From Saccharum officinarum (taxonomy: Eukaryota; Streptophyta; Magnoliopsida; Poales; Poaceae): 64,000 bases of DNA. The position numbers and the translations under genes are program-made. Location: assembly GCA_020631735.1 (NCBI GenBank), contig CM036191.1, forward strand, positions 45,050,562 to 45,114,561, given 5' to 3'. This document shows, piece by piece, positions 1 to 10,750 of the stretch. Each line of letters begins with the position of its first letter. Position 1 is the stretch's first letter. Under the pieces are notes generated by a model that worked only from the letters and a program-made list of their open reading frames with translations, was not told the origin of the DNA and made no database searches.

Positions 1-2170
1 ATGAGTGGTTGGGAGAATCCAAGCTTTCTCTAGAAGTCATTTGTTTAGATTCTCCCTCTACCTCCATTCGTTGTCAAATTTGTAAAACCTCCTTCGTTGC
101 TCTTTATAATCCGGTTGTAAGAGTAAATCTTATGCCTAAATATTTTGCACATACCCTTCCTAAAAATATGCACTTAACTCCAACAACCAAGCTCTTAAAA
201 AATCTCTCGAGCAAATCCTTCCTAGTGAAGGAATTTTTCACCTCAACCCTATCAAAGTAGACGAAACCAAGGTGTATCTTAGTTTTTATATTTTCGATAT
301 TTGGGAGTTCGATCTTTTGATAGGGCATCTAATAGAGAGACTCCTACATGAAGGAAGGAAGAAAGGGGAGTATAAATGTAAGACTCGAGAAAAGCCTAAA
401 CCTTTCTATTCCCATCACTTGCTCATTACATGCTAAGATAGAGTTGAGTCCCAAGCAAGATCCATAGAGGAGATTATGGCAGCATCTCTCCTGGAAGCCT
501 CGAACAAAGATCTCGAAGAAGACACTCAGGATTTCATCCAAGATGAAGAACCGTGAGATCCTTTCCCTCTAGATGAAACTCAAGAGCCGCCAAAACCCTC
601 CATTGTGCTCAAACCCCTTCCTTTAGGTCTAAAATACACTTTTGTAAACAACGATAGGGAGTCTCCTATGATTATTAGTGATAAACTCTCTGAGGACGAG
701 AGCCTCCGGCTCCTTACCGTTTTAGAAAAGCATCGCTCTACTTTTAGCTACTCACTCGAAGACCTTAAGGGGATTAGTCCTATCCTTTGCACCCATCATA
801 TTCCCATAGATCCAGCATATCCACCTTCTAGGGAGCCCCAACGTAGGCTTAATAATGCGATGAGAGAAATTAAGAAAGATGTTCTGAAGCTTTTGCATGC
901 AGGGATAACATATCTCGTGCCTTATAGTGAGTGGGTAAGCCTGGTACAAGTTGTACCAAAGAAAGGGGCATGACTGTGGTAAAGAGTGAAAAAGATGAAT
1001 TAATCCCACAAAAATAGTCACAGGATGGCAGATGTGTATTGATTACCAAAAACTTAACAAGGCAACAAAGAAAGATCACTTCCCGTTACCCTTCATCGAT
1101 GAATGTTGGAACGACTTGCAAAGCATTCTTTCTTTTGTTTCCTTGATGGGTATTCTGGCTATCATCAAATCCCGATCCACACTAATGACTAAAGCAAAAT
1201 TACTTTTACTTGTCCCTATGGAACATATGCTTATCGCAGGATGTCTTTCGAATTGTGCAATGCTCTAGCTTCGTTCCAAAGTTGCATGATGTCTATATTT
1301 TCTGATATGATAGAATAAATCATAGAAGTTTTTATAGATGATTTTTCTATTTATAGAAAAACTTTCAATGATTGCTTAGAAAATTTAGACAAAGTTTTGC
1401 AAAGATGTCAGGAAAAGCACTTAGTCCTTAATTAGGAAAAATATCATTTCATGGTTAGAGAGGGCATAGTGCTTGGACACTTGGTATCCGAATGTGGGTT
1501 TGAGGTAGACTGAGCTAAGATAGAAGTAATAGAACAGCTACCTCCTCCCACAAATGTCAAAGGGGTACGAAGTTTTCTTGGTCATGCGGGGTTCTATCGC
1601 CATTTTATAAAAGATTTTTCTCATATTGCTAGACCCCTTACAAGTTTGCTAGCCAAGGATGCTCCCTTTGAGTTTGATGATGAGTGTTTAAATGCTTTTC
1701 AAATCCTTAAGAAAGCACTCATCTCTGCACTAATCATTGAACCCCCTGATTGGTCGCTGCCTTTTGAAATCATGTGTGATGCTATTGATTATGTTGTGGA
1801 GGCAGTTTTGGGTCAAACGAAAGATAGAAAGCATCATGCAATTTCTTATACTAGTAAAACTGTCAGACATCAATTTAATTATGCAACAACTGAAAAAGAG
1901 CTCCTACTGTTGTTTTTGCTATTGACAAGTTTAGATCTTACTTAGTAGGAGCAAAAGTTATTATTTACACTGATCATGCTGCTCTTAAATATCTCCTTAC
2001 TAAGAAAGATGTTAAGCCTTAGCTTATAAGATAGATCCTTTTGCTTCAAGAATTTAATTTAGAAATTAAAAATAAGAAAGTGATAGAAAATTTTGTAGCC
2101 AATTACTTGTCAAGAATGCAGTTCGAGAATCCACAGGAGCTGCCCATCAACGATTTTCTACAGGACGACA
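1..2170 (+). pseudogene. Decayed Athila-like Ty3/gypsy pol (protease-side, RT and RNase H remains)
   Basis: Conceptual translation in shifting frames gives, in order, a protease-to-RT linker (about 260-600), the RT N-terminal region (605-973, ending VQVVPKKG), the block MCIDYQKLNKATKKDHFPLP (from 1032), the RT catalytic box as FIDDFSIY (about 1333-1356) and an RNase H block with MCDA and [10 protein letters not shown] (about 1770-2000). The family normally has a Y/F-x-DD box and an MCDAS start to RNase H; the linker and KATRKDHFPLPF-type wording match the Athila branch of Ty3/gypsy elements. Stops and frameshifts at about 974, 1270, 1315, 1434, 1512, 1945 and 2022 rule out activity. The 5' part lies outside the window; integrase is not recognisable after about 2170. 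Lineage assignment is from memory of family motifs. Confidence 0.85.
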
Positions 2171-2346
2171 TGTTCACAGAACCTCCTAATTATGATGGCC
2201 CACATGTACCTGTCATCGTCATAATGACCTCTAACAGCCGTACTTATGTTCCTCATAACTTAAAAGGTCTGTTATCCTCCGAACAGGATCCAATCATAGG
2301 AGTATTGCAATATTACAACAGTTTATTCAGATTACCATCAGAGTAA

Positions 2347-2760
2347 AGTAGCAGAAGTCTTACAATAACTTAAGTTTACAAACCATAGTTTCCAAATTTT
2401 AAACCTTAAGTAGCATTATTACAAACCGATAGTAGGGAAGTATCAGTAGTAACTTTATTATAGCACACAAATGAGGTGCCTTGCCCAGAGGCCACACAGC
2501 CTACTCGTCGTCACTTTCTTCAGCCACAACGGTCATGCAACAAGGCTCGAAACAGACTTGCTCATGAACCACACCTGCAACAAGGGTTTAACAAAACCTG
2601 AGTACGGGAGTACTCAACAAGGCTTATCCGACTAAGAGAAAGACTCCAAAGGCATGCCAGCTTTAGGGAATCAAGGTACGGGTATTCAAGAATCAAAATT
2701 TCTTTTTGCAGAAAGGCTTACTAAAGTAAGTCCTTACCTTCAATATTTTATTTTTATCAT
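2347..2760. other. Unassigned sequence between retroelement relics
   Basis: No convincing coding signal. A pyrimidine/purine-mixed stretch includes direct stops in all frames. It may be the remains of the element at 1-2346 or a separate insertion; no LTR boundary or target-site duplication is visible. Confidence 0.4.
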
Positions 2761-2831
2761 TGATGGTTCATTATCCAATTTCTAAGTGATCACTTTTGAT
2801 GGTTCATTATCCAATTCTAAGTGATCACTTT
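2761..2831. repeat. Two-copy tandem repeat, 36/35-bp unit
   Basis: The unit beginning TGATGGTTCATTATCCAAT occurs at 2761-2796 and again at 2797-2831, differing by one T in a short run. It sits just upstream of the gag-like relic and has no evident function. Confidence 0.85.
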
Positions 2832-2879
2832 CTCATTCTATTGCCCACCTTGCCTTGCCGTGTCATCACTTTTGATGTT

Positions 2880-3330
2880 CTTGTACTATTTTTAGTTTTG
2901 AAAGTCAATGCCAAGAGGCACCTGGAGGCCGTGATCAAGGAACGTGACGACTGAAAGCACAATGCCTTAAAACCACCGAGGAGCGGACATGTGGAAAAGC
3001 GGTGCCAAGAAATGGCAACTGGCATTGTGCCCATCCTCGACCTTATCGACCCGGTGCTCACAGAGGAAGAGCTAAAAGATGCCCCAGCTCGGACTGGTCG
3101 AGAGATGCAAGAAAGCATGGGATGGTTCCAGGACTTCGTGAAGGAGGCGGTGAGTACACGGGTGCCCATGTGCTGAGCATGGTGCGTGCTCACTACCCCC
3201 TGATCGATCTCAAACGCTTGGAGGCTGGGTACCCGAAGGAGGTAGACCCAGAAAGCCGAGGAGCTTCGGACGACCCAGCTAGATATTGTCTTCAAAGATA
3301 ATTGGCGATATTAACCTGTGCGGAGGTGGG
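2880..3330 (+). pseudogene. Decayed retrotransposon gag-like fragment
   Basis: Two overlapping plus frames (2991-3176 and 3002-3301) together spell one protein region: a helical stretch with ILDLIDPVLTEEELKDAP followed, after a frameshift near 3165-3175, by MVRAHYPLIDLKRLEAGYP. This wording resembles gag/[12 protein letters not shown] retrotransposon proteins common in grass genomes that carry a charged coiled-coil segment and a conserved AHYP-containing block. An in-frame stop near 2953 and the frameshift make it non-functional. No nucleocapsid zinc knuckle is visible. It may or may not belong with the pol relic at 1-2170; the two have no shared boundary that I can see. Confidence 0.55.
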
Positions 3331-3889
3331 ACAGGACCTGTACAGGGTACGCCGTCGACAAACCAGCTGGAAATGCCATCAGCTGCAAGCCAACCAACGA
3401 AGCTTCGGGTCTCGACCAGCCAGGCACCGGTGGGGCCATCCCCTTCAGCTTGACTAGCTCAAGAGTCCTCGAGACTCGAGTAGGGTATTAGAGACGACGA
3501 GCAGTAAATTTCCTGCTCTCCGACCAGCCAATGTAATAGGCTTAGAGCTGTAGAAGGAGGACATAGTTGTGTTATTGTAAGCTTGAGCCTCTTTAGGTAA
3601 GCTTGTAATAACGTAACTGTATATCAGTATAAGCTTGTTTGCTTTATACAAAACGTGTTTAAGCTTATTTGTGTTGGTGTAACTAAGTAGGAACGTGTTA
3701 ACGTTCAGTTTAGTTGGTTACCGTTTTGCTCGTTACATCGTCCCGAAGGTTTTGTGCGGTCCTTGGTTGGCATGTGGCGGTCGTGTGTGGAGGTAACATG
3801 ACCTGTACAACGGAACACGGACAAGTCAAACCAAGGTTGAGGACCTATCGCGTATCACCCGCGACGTGGAGAACGGATCTCGTGCACGT
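3331..3889. other. Non-coding sequence downstream of gag-like relic
   Basis: No gene is supported. The stretch contains repeated TAAGCTTG/AAGCTTA words (about 3578-3670) and ends at the assembly gap. Confidence 0.4.
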
Positions 3890-3989
3890 NNNNNNNNNNN
3901 NNNNNNNNNNNNNNNNNNNNNNNNNNNNNNNNNNNNNNNNNNNNNNNNNNNNNNNNNNNNNNNNNNNNNNNNNNNNNNNNNNNNNNNNN
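3890..3989. other. Assembly gap (100 N)
   Basis: A run of exactly 100 N, the usual scaffold gap of arbitrary size. Sequence on either side need not be adjacent in the genome. Confidence 0.99.
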
Positions 3990-4772
3990 TGCCCCACTTA
4001 TAGAAGCAGGCTGTAAGTACAACCTGATCACAATTTGCAATGGCAGGTCATGGATTGGAGCGCCCTTGCTCACTCCAAAGGTGCGCCTGTCTTCGATATT
4101 TAAATAAAAAAAGTACAAGAATCGCTGATTCACTATGAGGTATCCCAGATATGCTTTCTACGAGATGTCATCTCCGGATGAGTGCAGTAAGAATTTGATC
4201 AGAAACAAGCTCCAAAATTGCTACGTAAGTAGACAGTGCGTCGTGAATTAGCTTGTTTGCGATCTCCTTTGAGAGCCCCATGACGCTATCACTAGAACCA
4301 ACCTGCACAAGTCAAGGAGCTAGTTCACATTTGTATGAATGGAAACAAAAAAAACCCTATAAGACAACCAAGATAAGGTGAATGAGACACACTGACCACT
4401 ACTTCGAACAAATGGCAGCGTCAATGGATGTTCAAGCAGCAAACCTGCGACCCTAAATACTACTCCCTCATCGATCTAGCAAAGAGGGCAGAGAAAAAAC
4501 AGTGACATAACAAATGACAAATATTAAAATATTGAAGCTCGTGATGGTAATCCAGCAATTATTTTGGCTGCTGCTATTATAAAAGGCATGGAAGTAGAAT
4601 AAATGAGCACATACCAAGTTCTCGATGACCTCATCTGGTATATCGTGGAAATAATGCGGAGTGTAGAATGACAATGCAAAACTTCCTTGGTCAATTATCA
4701 TCCACAAATATCACATTTAAGACAGAAAAAGTTCCTTTTGACACAATAAATTTGAAGAATATCTGTACCAAA

Positions 4773-4794
4773 TCCCCCCCCCCCCCCCCCCCCG
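4773..4794. repeat. Poly-C tract in an intron of the Maf-like gene
   Basis: About 20 consecutive C on the plus strand (poly-G on the transcribed strand) in the intron between exons 6 and 7. Such tracts are prone to length error. Confidence 0.9.
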
Positions 4795-5414
4795 TTGGTG
4801 AATTCATTTCTATTAAATAAATATATTGATAATGTCGATTACGCATCTAAATTGGACCATCTATCCTTCTAAACTAGTAAATTTGGTTTGAATGGCAACA
4901 TAACAAGAGTAGCATTGATGAAAAGAGTCCTTTCGGCTAAAAAAGAGAATTACCTCAGCTTTGTCCAAACTTCCAAGCCTCTTCCCAGTTGTAAGATTAG
5001 TTACAACTACAGAACCAACAGTTGACACATGACCTCCGGAATAGCCTGGAGAAGATAATGATTCACTTAATAAACAAATGCATTAAAATTGTGAATCAGA
5101 CGTTTAGTGGACAACAAACCTTTCAGGAATTGGCGTGCTTCTTCTTTGGTGGTTGGCTTTTCTCTAATAATCTTTCATGGACGACCACCTCAAAGTCAAC
5201 TACAATTCAGTATGTAATCATACAAATGATAACATACTAGCAAAAAAAAAAAAATTGAAAGAGAAGATATCCACAACCATGGCATACAAATTCTACCCAA
5301 ATTAGAACTGCAGAGGTAATCGAGACATACTATGTCAGAAGTGATCAGGAGTGTTGGTTGATTGCCTTCTTTCTGGTAATCAGCAAGGTTCAGTCTGGAC
5401 ATGATAGCATCAGC

Positions 5415-7087
5415 CTGAAAGATGCTTAAAGTGGTTAACTCCATGCTGGGGGAGAAAAAATAGTTGGTGCTAGAAAAAAACCAAGGCCAATTTTGTTGGA
5501 CATTTCTTTAGCCTCTTTGTCCTCCCACAGAAAGAAGTATTGGTTTTCATGTAGCTTTAAAAACAAGTATGTGTGCAAAATATGTTCGTCTAACACCAGC
5601 AAAACTGAAGCCCAAGTTGAAGCCAATCCTAACCATTACATTTTGATCACAAATCCAGGCAGACTAATGTAGGCAGCTAAATGGGGCGAAGGCACAGCAA
5701 AAAATGTAAACACCATCAATTGCAACACATGGCTGGACCATTTTGTGCATTGAATCTGTTGTGCAATATGGTCTGCACCCAGAAAATTTGCATACACTAC
5801 TACTTCCTCAGTTATGCTTCAGATGGCCACCTAAAGCAGTTGCAAACTTGGCCAACTTACTAAAGAGCTATCAACTGACCACAAGAACAAAGTTAAAAGA
5901 TCAACATAAATCAGATCACATGTGAACTTCAGTTATAATTTTGCACCAAAACAAGAAAGGAAGCTACAATTTAAATGCTTAGGATCACTCAATCGCACAA
6001 CAACTCACTTATATATCATGTAATGCATGAACACCTCAACTTTTTCACTAAGTATCACAGTGTTGCATATCTGTGCACATAACTGTTACATCCATTAATG
6101 CTGATATTAAGATGGCGAACATGCCTTTTGCATAGGTATGCACTGCAATAACACTTAATGAGTGAAGAAAAAGAAATACACATGCATAAAAATAAAAAAA
6201 TATAAATGATATGCTGAGAAACCAAATTGCATCCTAGAAACTCTTAGAAAATTTATAAAACGAGTGGTAAAAACTGATGGTTTGAAATCAACACAGAAAA
6301 TGAGTCTCTCAAATCTTGTTTTACATTCTTTTGGAGCTCTGATGGTCCTCAAATAGTTACAAATTCGGAACAACTTCAGGAGGCAACTCAAGCAGTGAGT
6401 AGCAAAATAAAAAAACTGAAAAAAAATCCAGAACACGATTATGCATCCAAGACATCATAATCATCGTTTGCACACACACAGAAGTATAATTATATTATTG
6501 ATGCATTCAGCAGACTTGAGAAGATGGTCACTTTCTTTGTTGCTGGTTGGCCTATTGAATGATACTTTGGTCGAGCATTCAAATAAGTTTCTACTACCCC
6601 TGAAGTATACTTTATTTGTTTTCAAACCGATTATGTACGAAATTCCTGCGTTCATTGCTGAACACTCTTTCTATACATTCAGAGAAATAGTATCTTGTTC
6701 ACGAGGGTTATTCCAATAGAAAGGCCTTTTATAGGTCCTTGCAAATGACACTGAACTTTAATATGTGTTCTCATGCAGATTGAGGAAAATGCAGGTATAT
6801 GAGTATATCACGTAGTATCGTATAATGAAAAAAACATTTTTATTTTAAACTCCCAATACAAAGCACAAAAGGACTGTCTTACTACAAGTATGGAACATTA
6901 CAGCAAAAACTTGCAGCACCCAGATACGCATTTGCAATTGAGCCATACAAAGCATCACATTGGCAACTGGATGTAACTGTAGAATTCCCGAGTTTGTAAT
7001 ACTAAGGGTCTGAAGCTACAACATAGCACAACGAAGAGCATTGTCTCACCAAAAGGGGCGAAAAAGAGCAGGGAGTTTTGTGCCTAC
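5415..7087 (-). other. Large third intron of the Maf-like gene
   Basis: This 1.67-kb intron separates the N-terminal exons (SSSxxR loop) from the exon with the catalytic Asp. It is AT-rich. I found no coding block or clear terminal inverted repeat inside it. Confidence 0.6.
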
Positions 7088-7485
7088 CTTGGCCTCCGCG
7101 AGGACCATCACCAGGTCATCAGGATTCTCCCTCCTGATGCTCTTCTCGTCGATGTCCGCAGTCTGAAACCACATAATAAAGACAAACAAAAAATCCCATA
7201 AGCGTTTCATTTCACCGGCAGAAATCAGAGCCGTCAGCGGCGGTGGAGCAAGCAAGCCAAGCAGCGGAGCAGCACGACCCACCATGACCTGGAACTCCAG
7301 CCCCATCTCCTCAAGGATGTGCTTTCGCGCCACCGACGACGACCCCAGGATCAGCTGCGACGCGACGAAGCCACCGGCGGTCAGGACAAGGTGAGGAAGA
7401 GGAACGGGCTGTTGTTGGATTGAGAATGGTGAGGGCGAACCTTGAAGGTCTGCTGGCTGGCGGGGGGTGAGGAGCCCGTGTCCAT

Positions 7486-7760
7486 GAGGCTCTTGCGCGC
7501 GGTGAGGCGAGGAGGGCGCGGGGAGGGCGCGTCGGCGGGTTTCCGGGAAGACGAGGGCGGCGCTGCTGGGGACAGAGTGCGGCAGCCGCAAAACCTGTGG
7601 GAGAGGATATGGCCCCTGCCCCCTGGGGCCAAAATTGCAATTACGTCCACGGACAAACGAGTTTACGTGACACTGTCACACTGAGTTGAAAATATAATCA
7701 GTACTATATATAGGCAAATTATTATTAGTAGAAAAGACCAAACATTATGAACTTTTGACT
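7486..7760. promoter_or_regulatory. 5' leader and probable promoter side of the Maf-like gene
   Basis: GC-rich sequence (to about 7640) immediately 5' of the Maf ATG on the minus strand. An alternative upstream in-frame ATG at 7654-7656 would add 57 residues; the ATG at 7483-7485 is preferred because it starts directly before the short family-like exon 1. That upstream extension has the low-complexity Pro/Ser/Arg composition of a GC-rich leader or a weak transit peptide, so an organellar leader cannot be excluded. Confidence 0.4.
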
Positions 7761-8060
7761 AACGTTGAACCAAATATGCACAGCCCGGAGCGTCCAGACC
7801 GACAGCGCGTCGGGACGCAACTCTCGCGCGTTATCGGGCACCGCATCCCACAAATCGAGTCAGCGTCCCATCTAGCGTCACTGCCCCCATATCCGCATGC
7901 CGCACTCGCGCTCCAGCAGCCTATCCCGCACCTGCGCTCCTAGGCCCTACATGGGTTCAAGTCACCTGCCCCGCTTGCATATGCGTGCCGTAGAGGCGTC
8001 TGTCGGCCTTAGGCGCCCGCCTTGTGACCCACAGCGGCACCCTCAGCAGGAGCATGCGTC
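7761..8060. repeat. GC-rich head of a dispersed grass repeat
   Basis: Sequence rich in GTCC/GGAC and CGCGTCGGGACGC words lies directly before the tandem array at 8061-8500. This arrangement (GC-rich head, AAACATACGTC-type array, GC-rich tail) recurs in grass genomes in my recollection. The element class is not known to me. Confidence 0.4.
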
Positions 8061-8500
8061 TGAAACATCCAGATAAAATACTTTGCAACATCCAGATTGA
8101 ACATATGCTATCTCAGATCTACTTTTAAAACATTCAGATTAAACACTTGCAACATACGTCTGAAACAGATGAAACACTTGAAACATACGCTTCAAACATG
8201 CATGTAAAGTCATAGCAACATATGCAACGTTGAGATTTACTTTTGCGACATTCAGATGAAGCACTTGCAAAATGAGTACGAAACATGTGAACTTGAAACA
8301 TACGCTTGAAACATGCGCATAGAGCCATAGAACATATGCAACATCCGGATGAAACACTTGAAACATACGTCTGAAACACCTGAAACACTTGAAAATAGGC
8401 TTGCAACATATGCAACATCCAAGATCTATTTGCAACATTAAGATGAAACACTCAAAACATAAGTTCGAAACGTCTGAAACACTTTGAAACACAGAGTCGT
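8061..8500. repeat. Degenerate tandem array of (C)AACATCCAGAT/GAAACACTTGAAACATACG units
   Basis: More than ten short, diverged units alternating GAAACA(C/T), TGCAACAT and ACATCCAGAT fill the stretch. Units are about 18-20 bp and pair into longer repeats of about 38-40 bp. Both strands stay open for up to 123 codons only because the repeat lacks stops in some frames; the Cys/Phe-rich translations are not real proteins. Confidence 0.75.
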
Positions 8501-8960
8501 TGGTGGCCACAACCTACCTAGTGGGGGAACTCCGGTAGCCAGCCAGCTCAGGTCCAGGAGACGTCGAAAGCAATGGTCCAGCATACACCCCAGCGCGTGG
8601 CGCGAATGCCTCCCCTTCCTGCCGACGGGCGCGCTGGACGGGGGCGCAGGTGCAAGCCTCCCCTGCCTCTCCTTCTGTGACAGGCCAAGTGGATGGGGGC
8701 ATGGCGCGGGGCGCGGAGAAGTGTAGGATGTGGCCGGGCGCGGTGGCGGAGAGGAAGATGGGCGAGAGGTGTGGCGGAGCGCGGTTGTGGAGCAGTCATG
8801 GTGTTGTGACGATTTTTTAAAGAAATTATGGTTGTTGAAGGGGAGCGGAGAGCCTCATAGGCATCGCGGCTCACCATGGGGGACTGTTGGAGCAGACAAA
8901 CGTGCTAGACGGAGCATTATTGTTTGTATAAAGGTACATGTGTCATTACATTCAAATTGA
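8501..8960. other. GC-rich tail of the dispersed repeat
   Basis: High-GC sequence with open frames on both strands and no recognisable domain. It directly follows the tandem array and most likely belongs to the same element. Confidence 0.35.
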
Positions 8961-9852
8961 TTGAAAATGTTTCTAACAAGATTCGGTCAAAGTTGCAGAA
9001 AAGATGTTAGGTGAAAAAAAAACAGAACAAAATATGTCTTTATAACTTACGTCTTTTAAAAGGAAAAGTACAATTGTGTTTTTAAGGAAACGTCAATTGG
9101 TGATGTAATATGTAAGTAAATCTCAATTAAGATGTCTATAACATGTCCTCTAAACATTTGAGATGGGATGGCTAAGAAGATTTAAGGTATATAGTTGAGG
9201 ATTCAGAGAGTGTTTTTTAGTTGGCTTAGTAGCCAAGAGAGCCACAATGGTACGTGTCTAGAGTTGTATGGCTATATTTTTGGACGTCTATTTTTAATTA
9301 TAAAGCAAAGAAAAGCATTACCATACGTGTCAAGAGAGGATAAATGTGAGATGTTGTCCTCTATCGCTATTGTAATAGGCTAAGGTGATTGTCCCTCACT
9401 ATATGATAATAGCGACAAATATATTCTAAAGCATATTACAAAAGTTAAACAAGAAAATAGGAACTCGTGTACACCTTACTAATAGTTAGGAATAAAAGTT
9501 AGAAACAAAATACAGTGCCAAGCTTCGTCTCTTCTAGTACAACTATGGTATATATTCATTGAGATTCTTTTGGGTCAAAGTCACTAAATCATTCCCCATT
9601 ATTCCATTGGATGGCAACAATATTTTATATCTAGCTAATATACAGCACTGGATCACATAACGATCCAACGTTAAGGGACAAGTGGAATATACTTGATGGA
9701 GTATATGTATAATAACTACATAAACTAGATCAAACGATTTTTTTTATAAAATATAATAATTTTTTTGCACGTGCCTCTTCAACGAAATTCTTCATTCAGA
9801 ATACATGCATAAATCTTGACAAAATAAATCACATTATGCTCCATAATTTGTA
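8961..9852. other. AT-rich intergenic sequence
   Basis: No gene or element boundary recognised; short open frames only. Confidence 0.5.
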
Positions 9853-9975
9853 CTCCCCCGTTTCAAATTGAAATTCGTTCTAACTTTTTAGGTACATAGT
9901 TTTTTTTTCTATGCACCTAGATATACATTGTATCTACAAAAAGCGAAAACAACTTACAATTTGAAACCAAGAGGG
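9853..9975. mobile_element. Stowaway-like MITE (123 bp)
   Basis: Begins CTCCCCCGTTTCAAATTG and ends CAATTTGAAACCAAGAGGG, imperfect inverted termini of the CTCCCTCC type, flanked on both sides by TA (9851-9852 and 9976-9977). TA duplication with these termini is diagnostic of Tc1/mariner-derived Stowaway MITEs. Confidence 0.85.
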
Positions 9976-9989
9976 TACTATCTTTTGCT

Positions 9990-10292
9990 AGTTCAGATAT
10001 GGAATGAGCAAACTCCTCATCATTTTTTAAAGTTCGATTTAGACTTTCCCAATCCATAAAAGAATACATATCTTGTTTGTTCAGGACTCAATTTTTTAAA
10101 GTTTAACAAGATTTATAGAAAATAATATCAATATTTATACATCAAACAAATATTTTTATAAAAATATATTTTGTTAATAATCTAATTATACTTATTACAT
10201 AGCATAAATATTAGTATTTTATCATGTTTTATCATTTTTTTTAAAAAAGTTTGACTTGTTCAATTTTTTTTTTTGTCAAACTTGACGGAGGG
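9990..10292. mobile_element. Possible degenerate Stowaway-type repeat
   Basis: The sequence is extremely AT-rich and ends GTCAAACTTGACGGAGGG (about 10275-10293), the wording of a Stowaway-family 3' terminus. The matching left terminus is not clear. Confidence 0.35.
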
Positions 10293-10750
10293 CTCATGGA
10301 GTCATGGCCAGATGCATTGCAAACTCCGACCAGCCAAACACAAAGACAAAGGTCCACACAGTGACACAAGCCGGCCATGAGCCCATGACCCACGCGGACT
10401 ACGGAGCCCCTCCGTTCCGTTCCGTTCCGTTCCATTCCACGACGGCCGGCTCCCACCCACCTGTCACGTGCCACCGCGTCACTCCTCTGACTCCGACCAT
10501 CCCCCTCTTCCTCCGCGAGTCACCCACGCCCACCTCCGCCCGCCCCGAGCCACTCCGGTCCGGGGGCTGTCCGTCCCTTTGTCGGCGGTCGCTGTTCCCA
10601 GCCAAATCCTCCTACCCCTCGTCAGACCCCTTGACCACCACCACCTCCACCCTCTCCCACCCGCGCCGCCTCGAAGGAACCGCGGCTGATCCTGCTCCAA
10701 GCCTCCAACCCTAGCCCCCGCTCCCCACCTTCCTCCGCCAGGGCCCATCC
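10293..10750 (+). promoter_or_regulatory. Promoter/5' UTR region of the ankyrin-DHHC gene
   Basis: Base composition switches from AT-rich to GC-rich at about 10290 and remains so into exon 1, typical for a grass gene start. It includes a (CCGTT)n-like run, TTCCGTTCCGTTCCGTTCC, at about 10412-10433 and CT-rich 5' leader sequence up to the ATG. No unambiguous TATA box is seen. Confidence 0.5.

Larger units (their letters stand above)
4168..7485 (-). pseudogene. Maf-family nucleoside triphosphate pyrophosphatase gene, nine exons, disrupted
   Basis: Minus-strand exons: 7485-7441, 7354-7283, 7162-7088, 5414-5331, 5188-5120, 5045-4954, about 4656-4615, 4475-4397 and 4302-4168 (TGA at 4168-4170). 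Joined, they encode a protein of about 230 residues, slightly longer than usual for the family. Exon 2 carries the Maf signature LGSSSVARK (SSSxxR loop). Exon 4 ends LLITSD, holding the conserved catalytic Asp. Exon 5 has REKPTT, exon 6 GYSGG and exon 8 GLLLEHP. Maf proteins hydrolyse non-canonical or specific NTPs to NMP and pyrophosphate as house-cleaning enzymes; the substrate cannot be told here. Damage: exon 5 lacks one base after GTCCATGAA (about 5170-5174), exon 8 has one extra base at 4406, and exon 7 has no AG acceptor before CATTATTTCC. The exon 5 shift alone hits TGA after 16 codons, leaving about 113 residues. All other splice sites are GT-AG. Sequencing error is the alternative to real decay. 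Confidence 0.82.

Noticed and set aside
1..2346. Active retrotransposon
   Set aside because: Multiple stops and frameshifts throughout RT and RNase H, with no LTR visible.
8139..8510. 123-codon minus-strand Cys/Phe-rich frame
   Set aside because: It is a translation of the short-period tandem array and has no independent start or domain.
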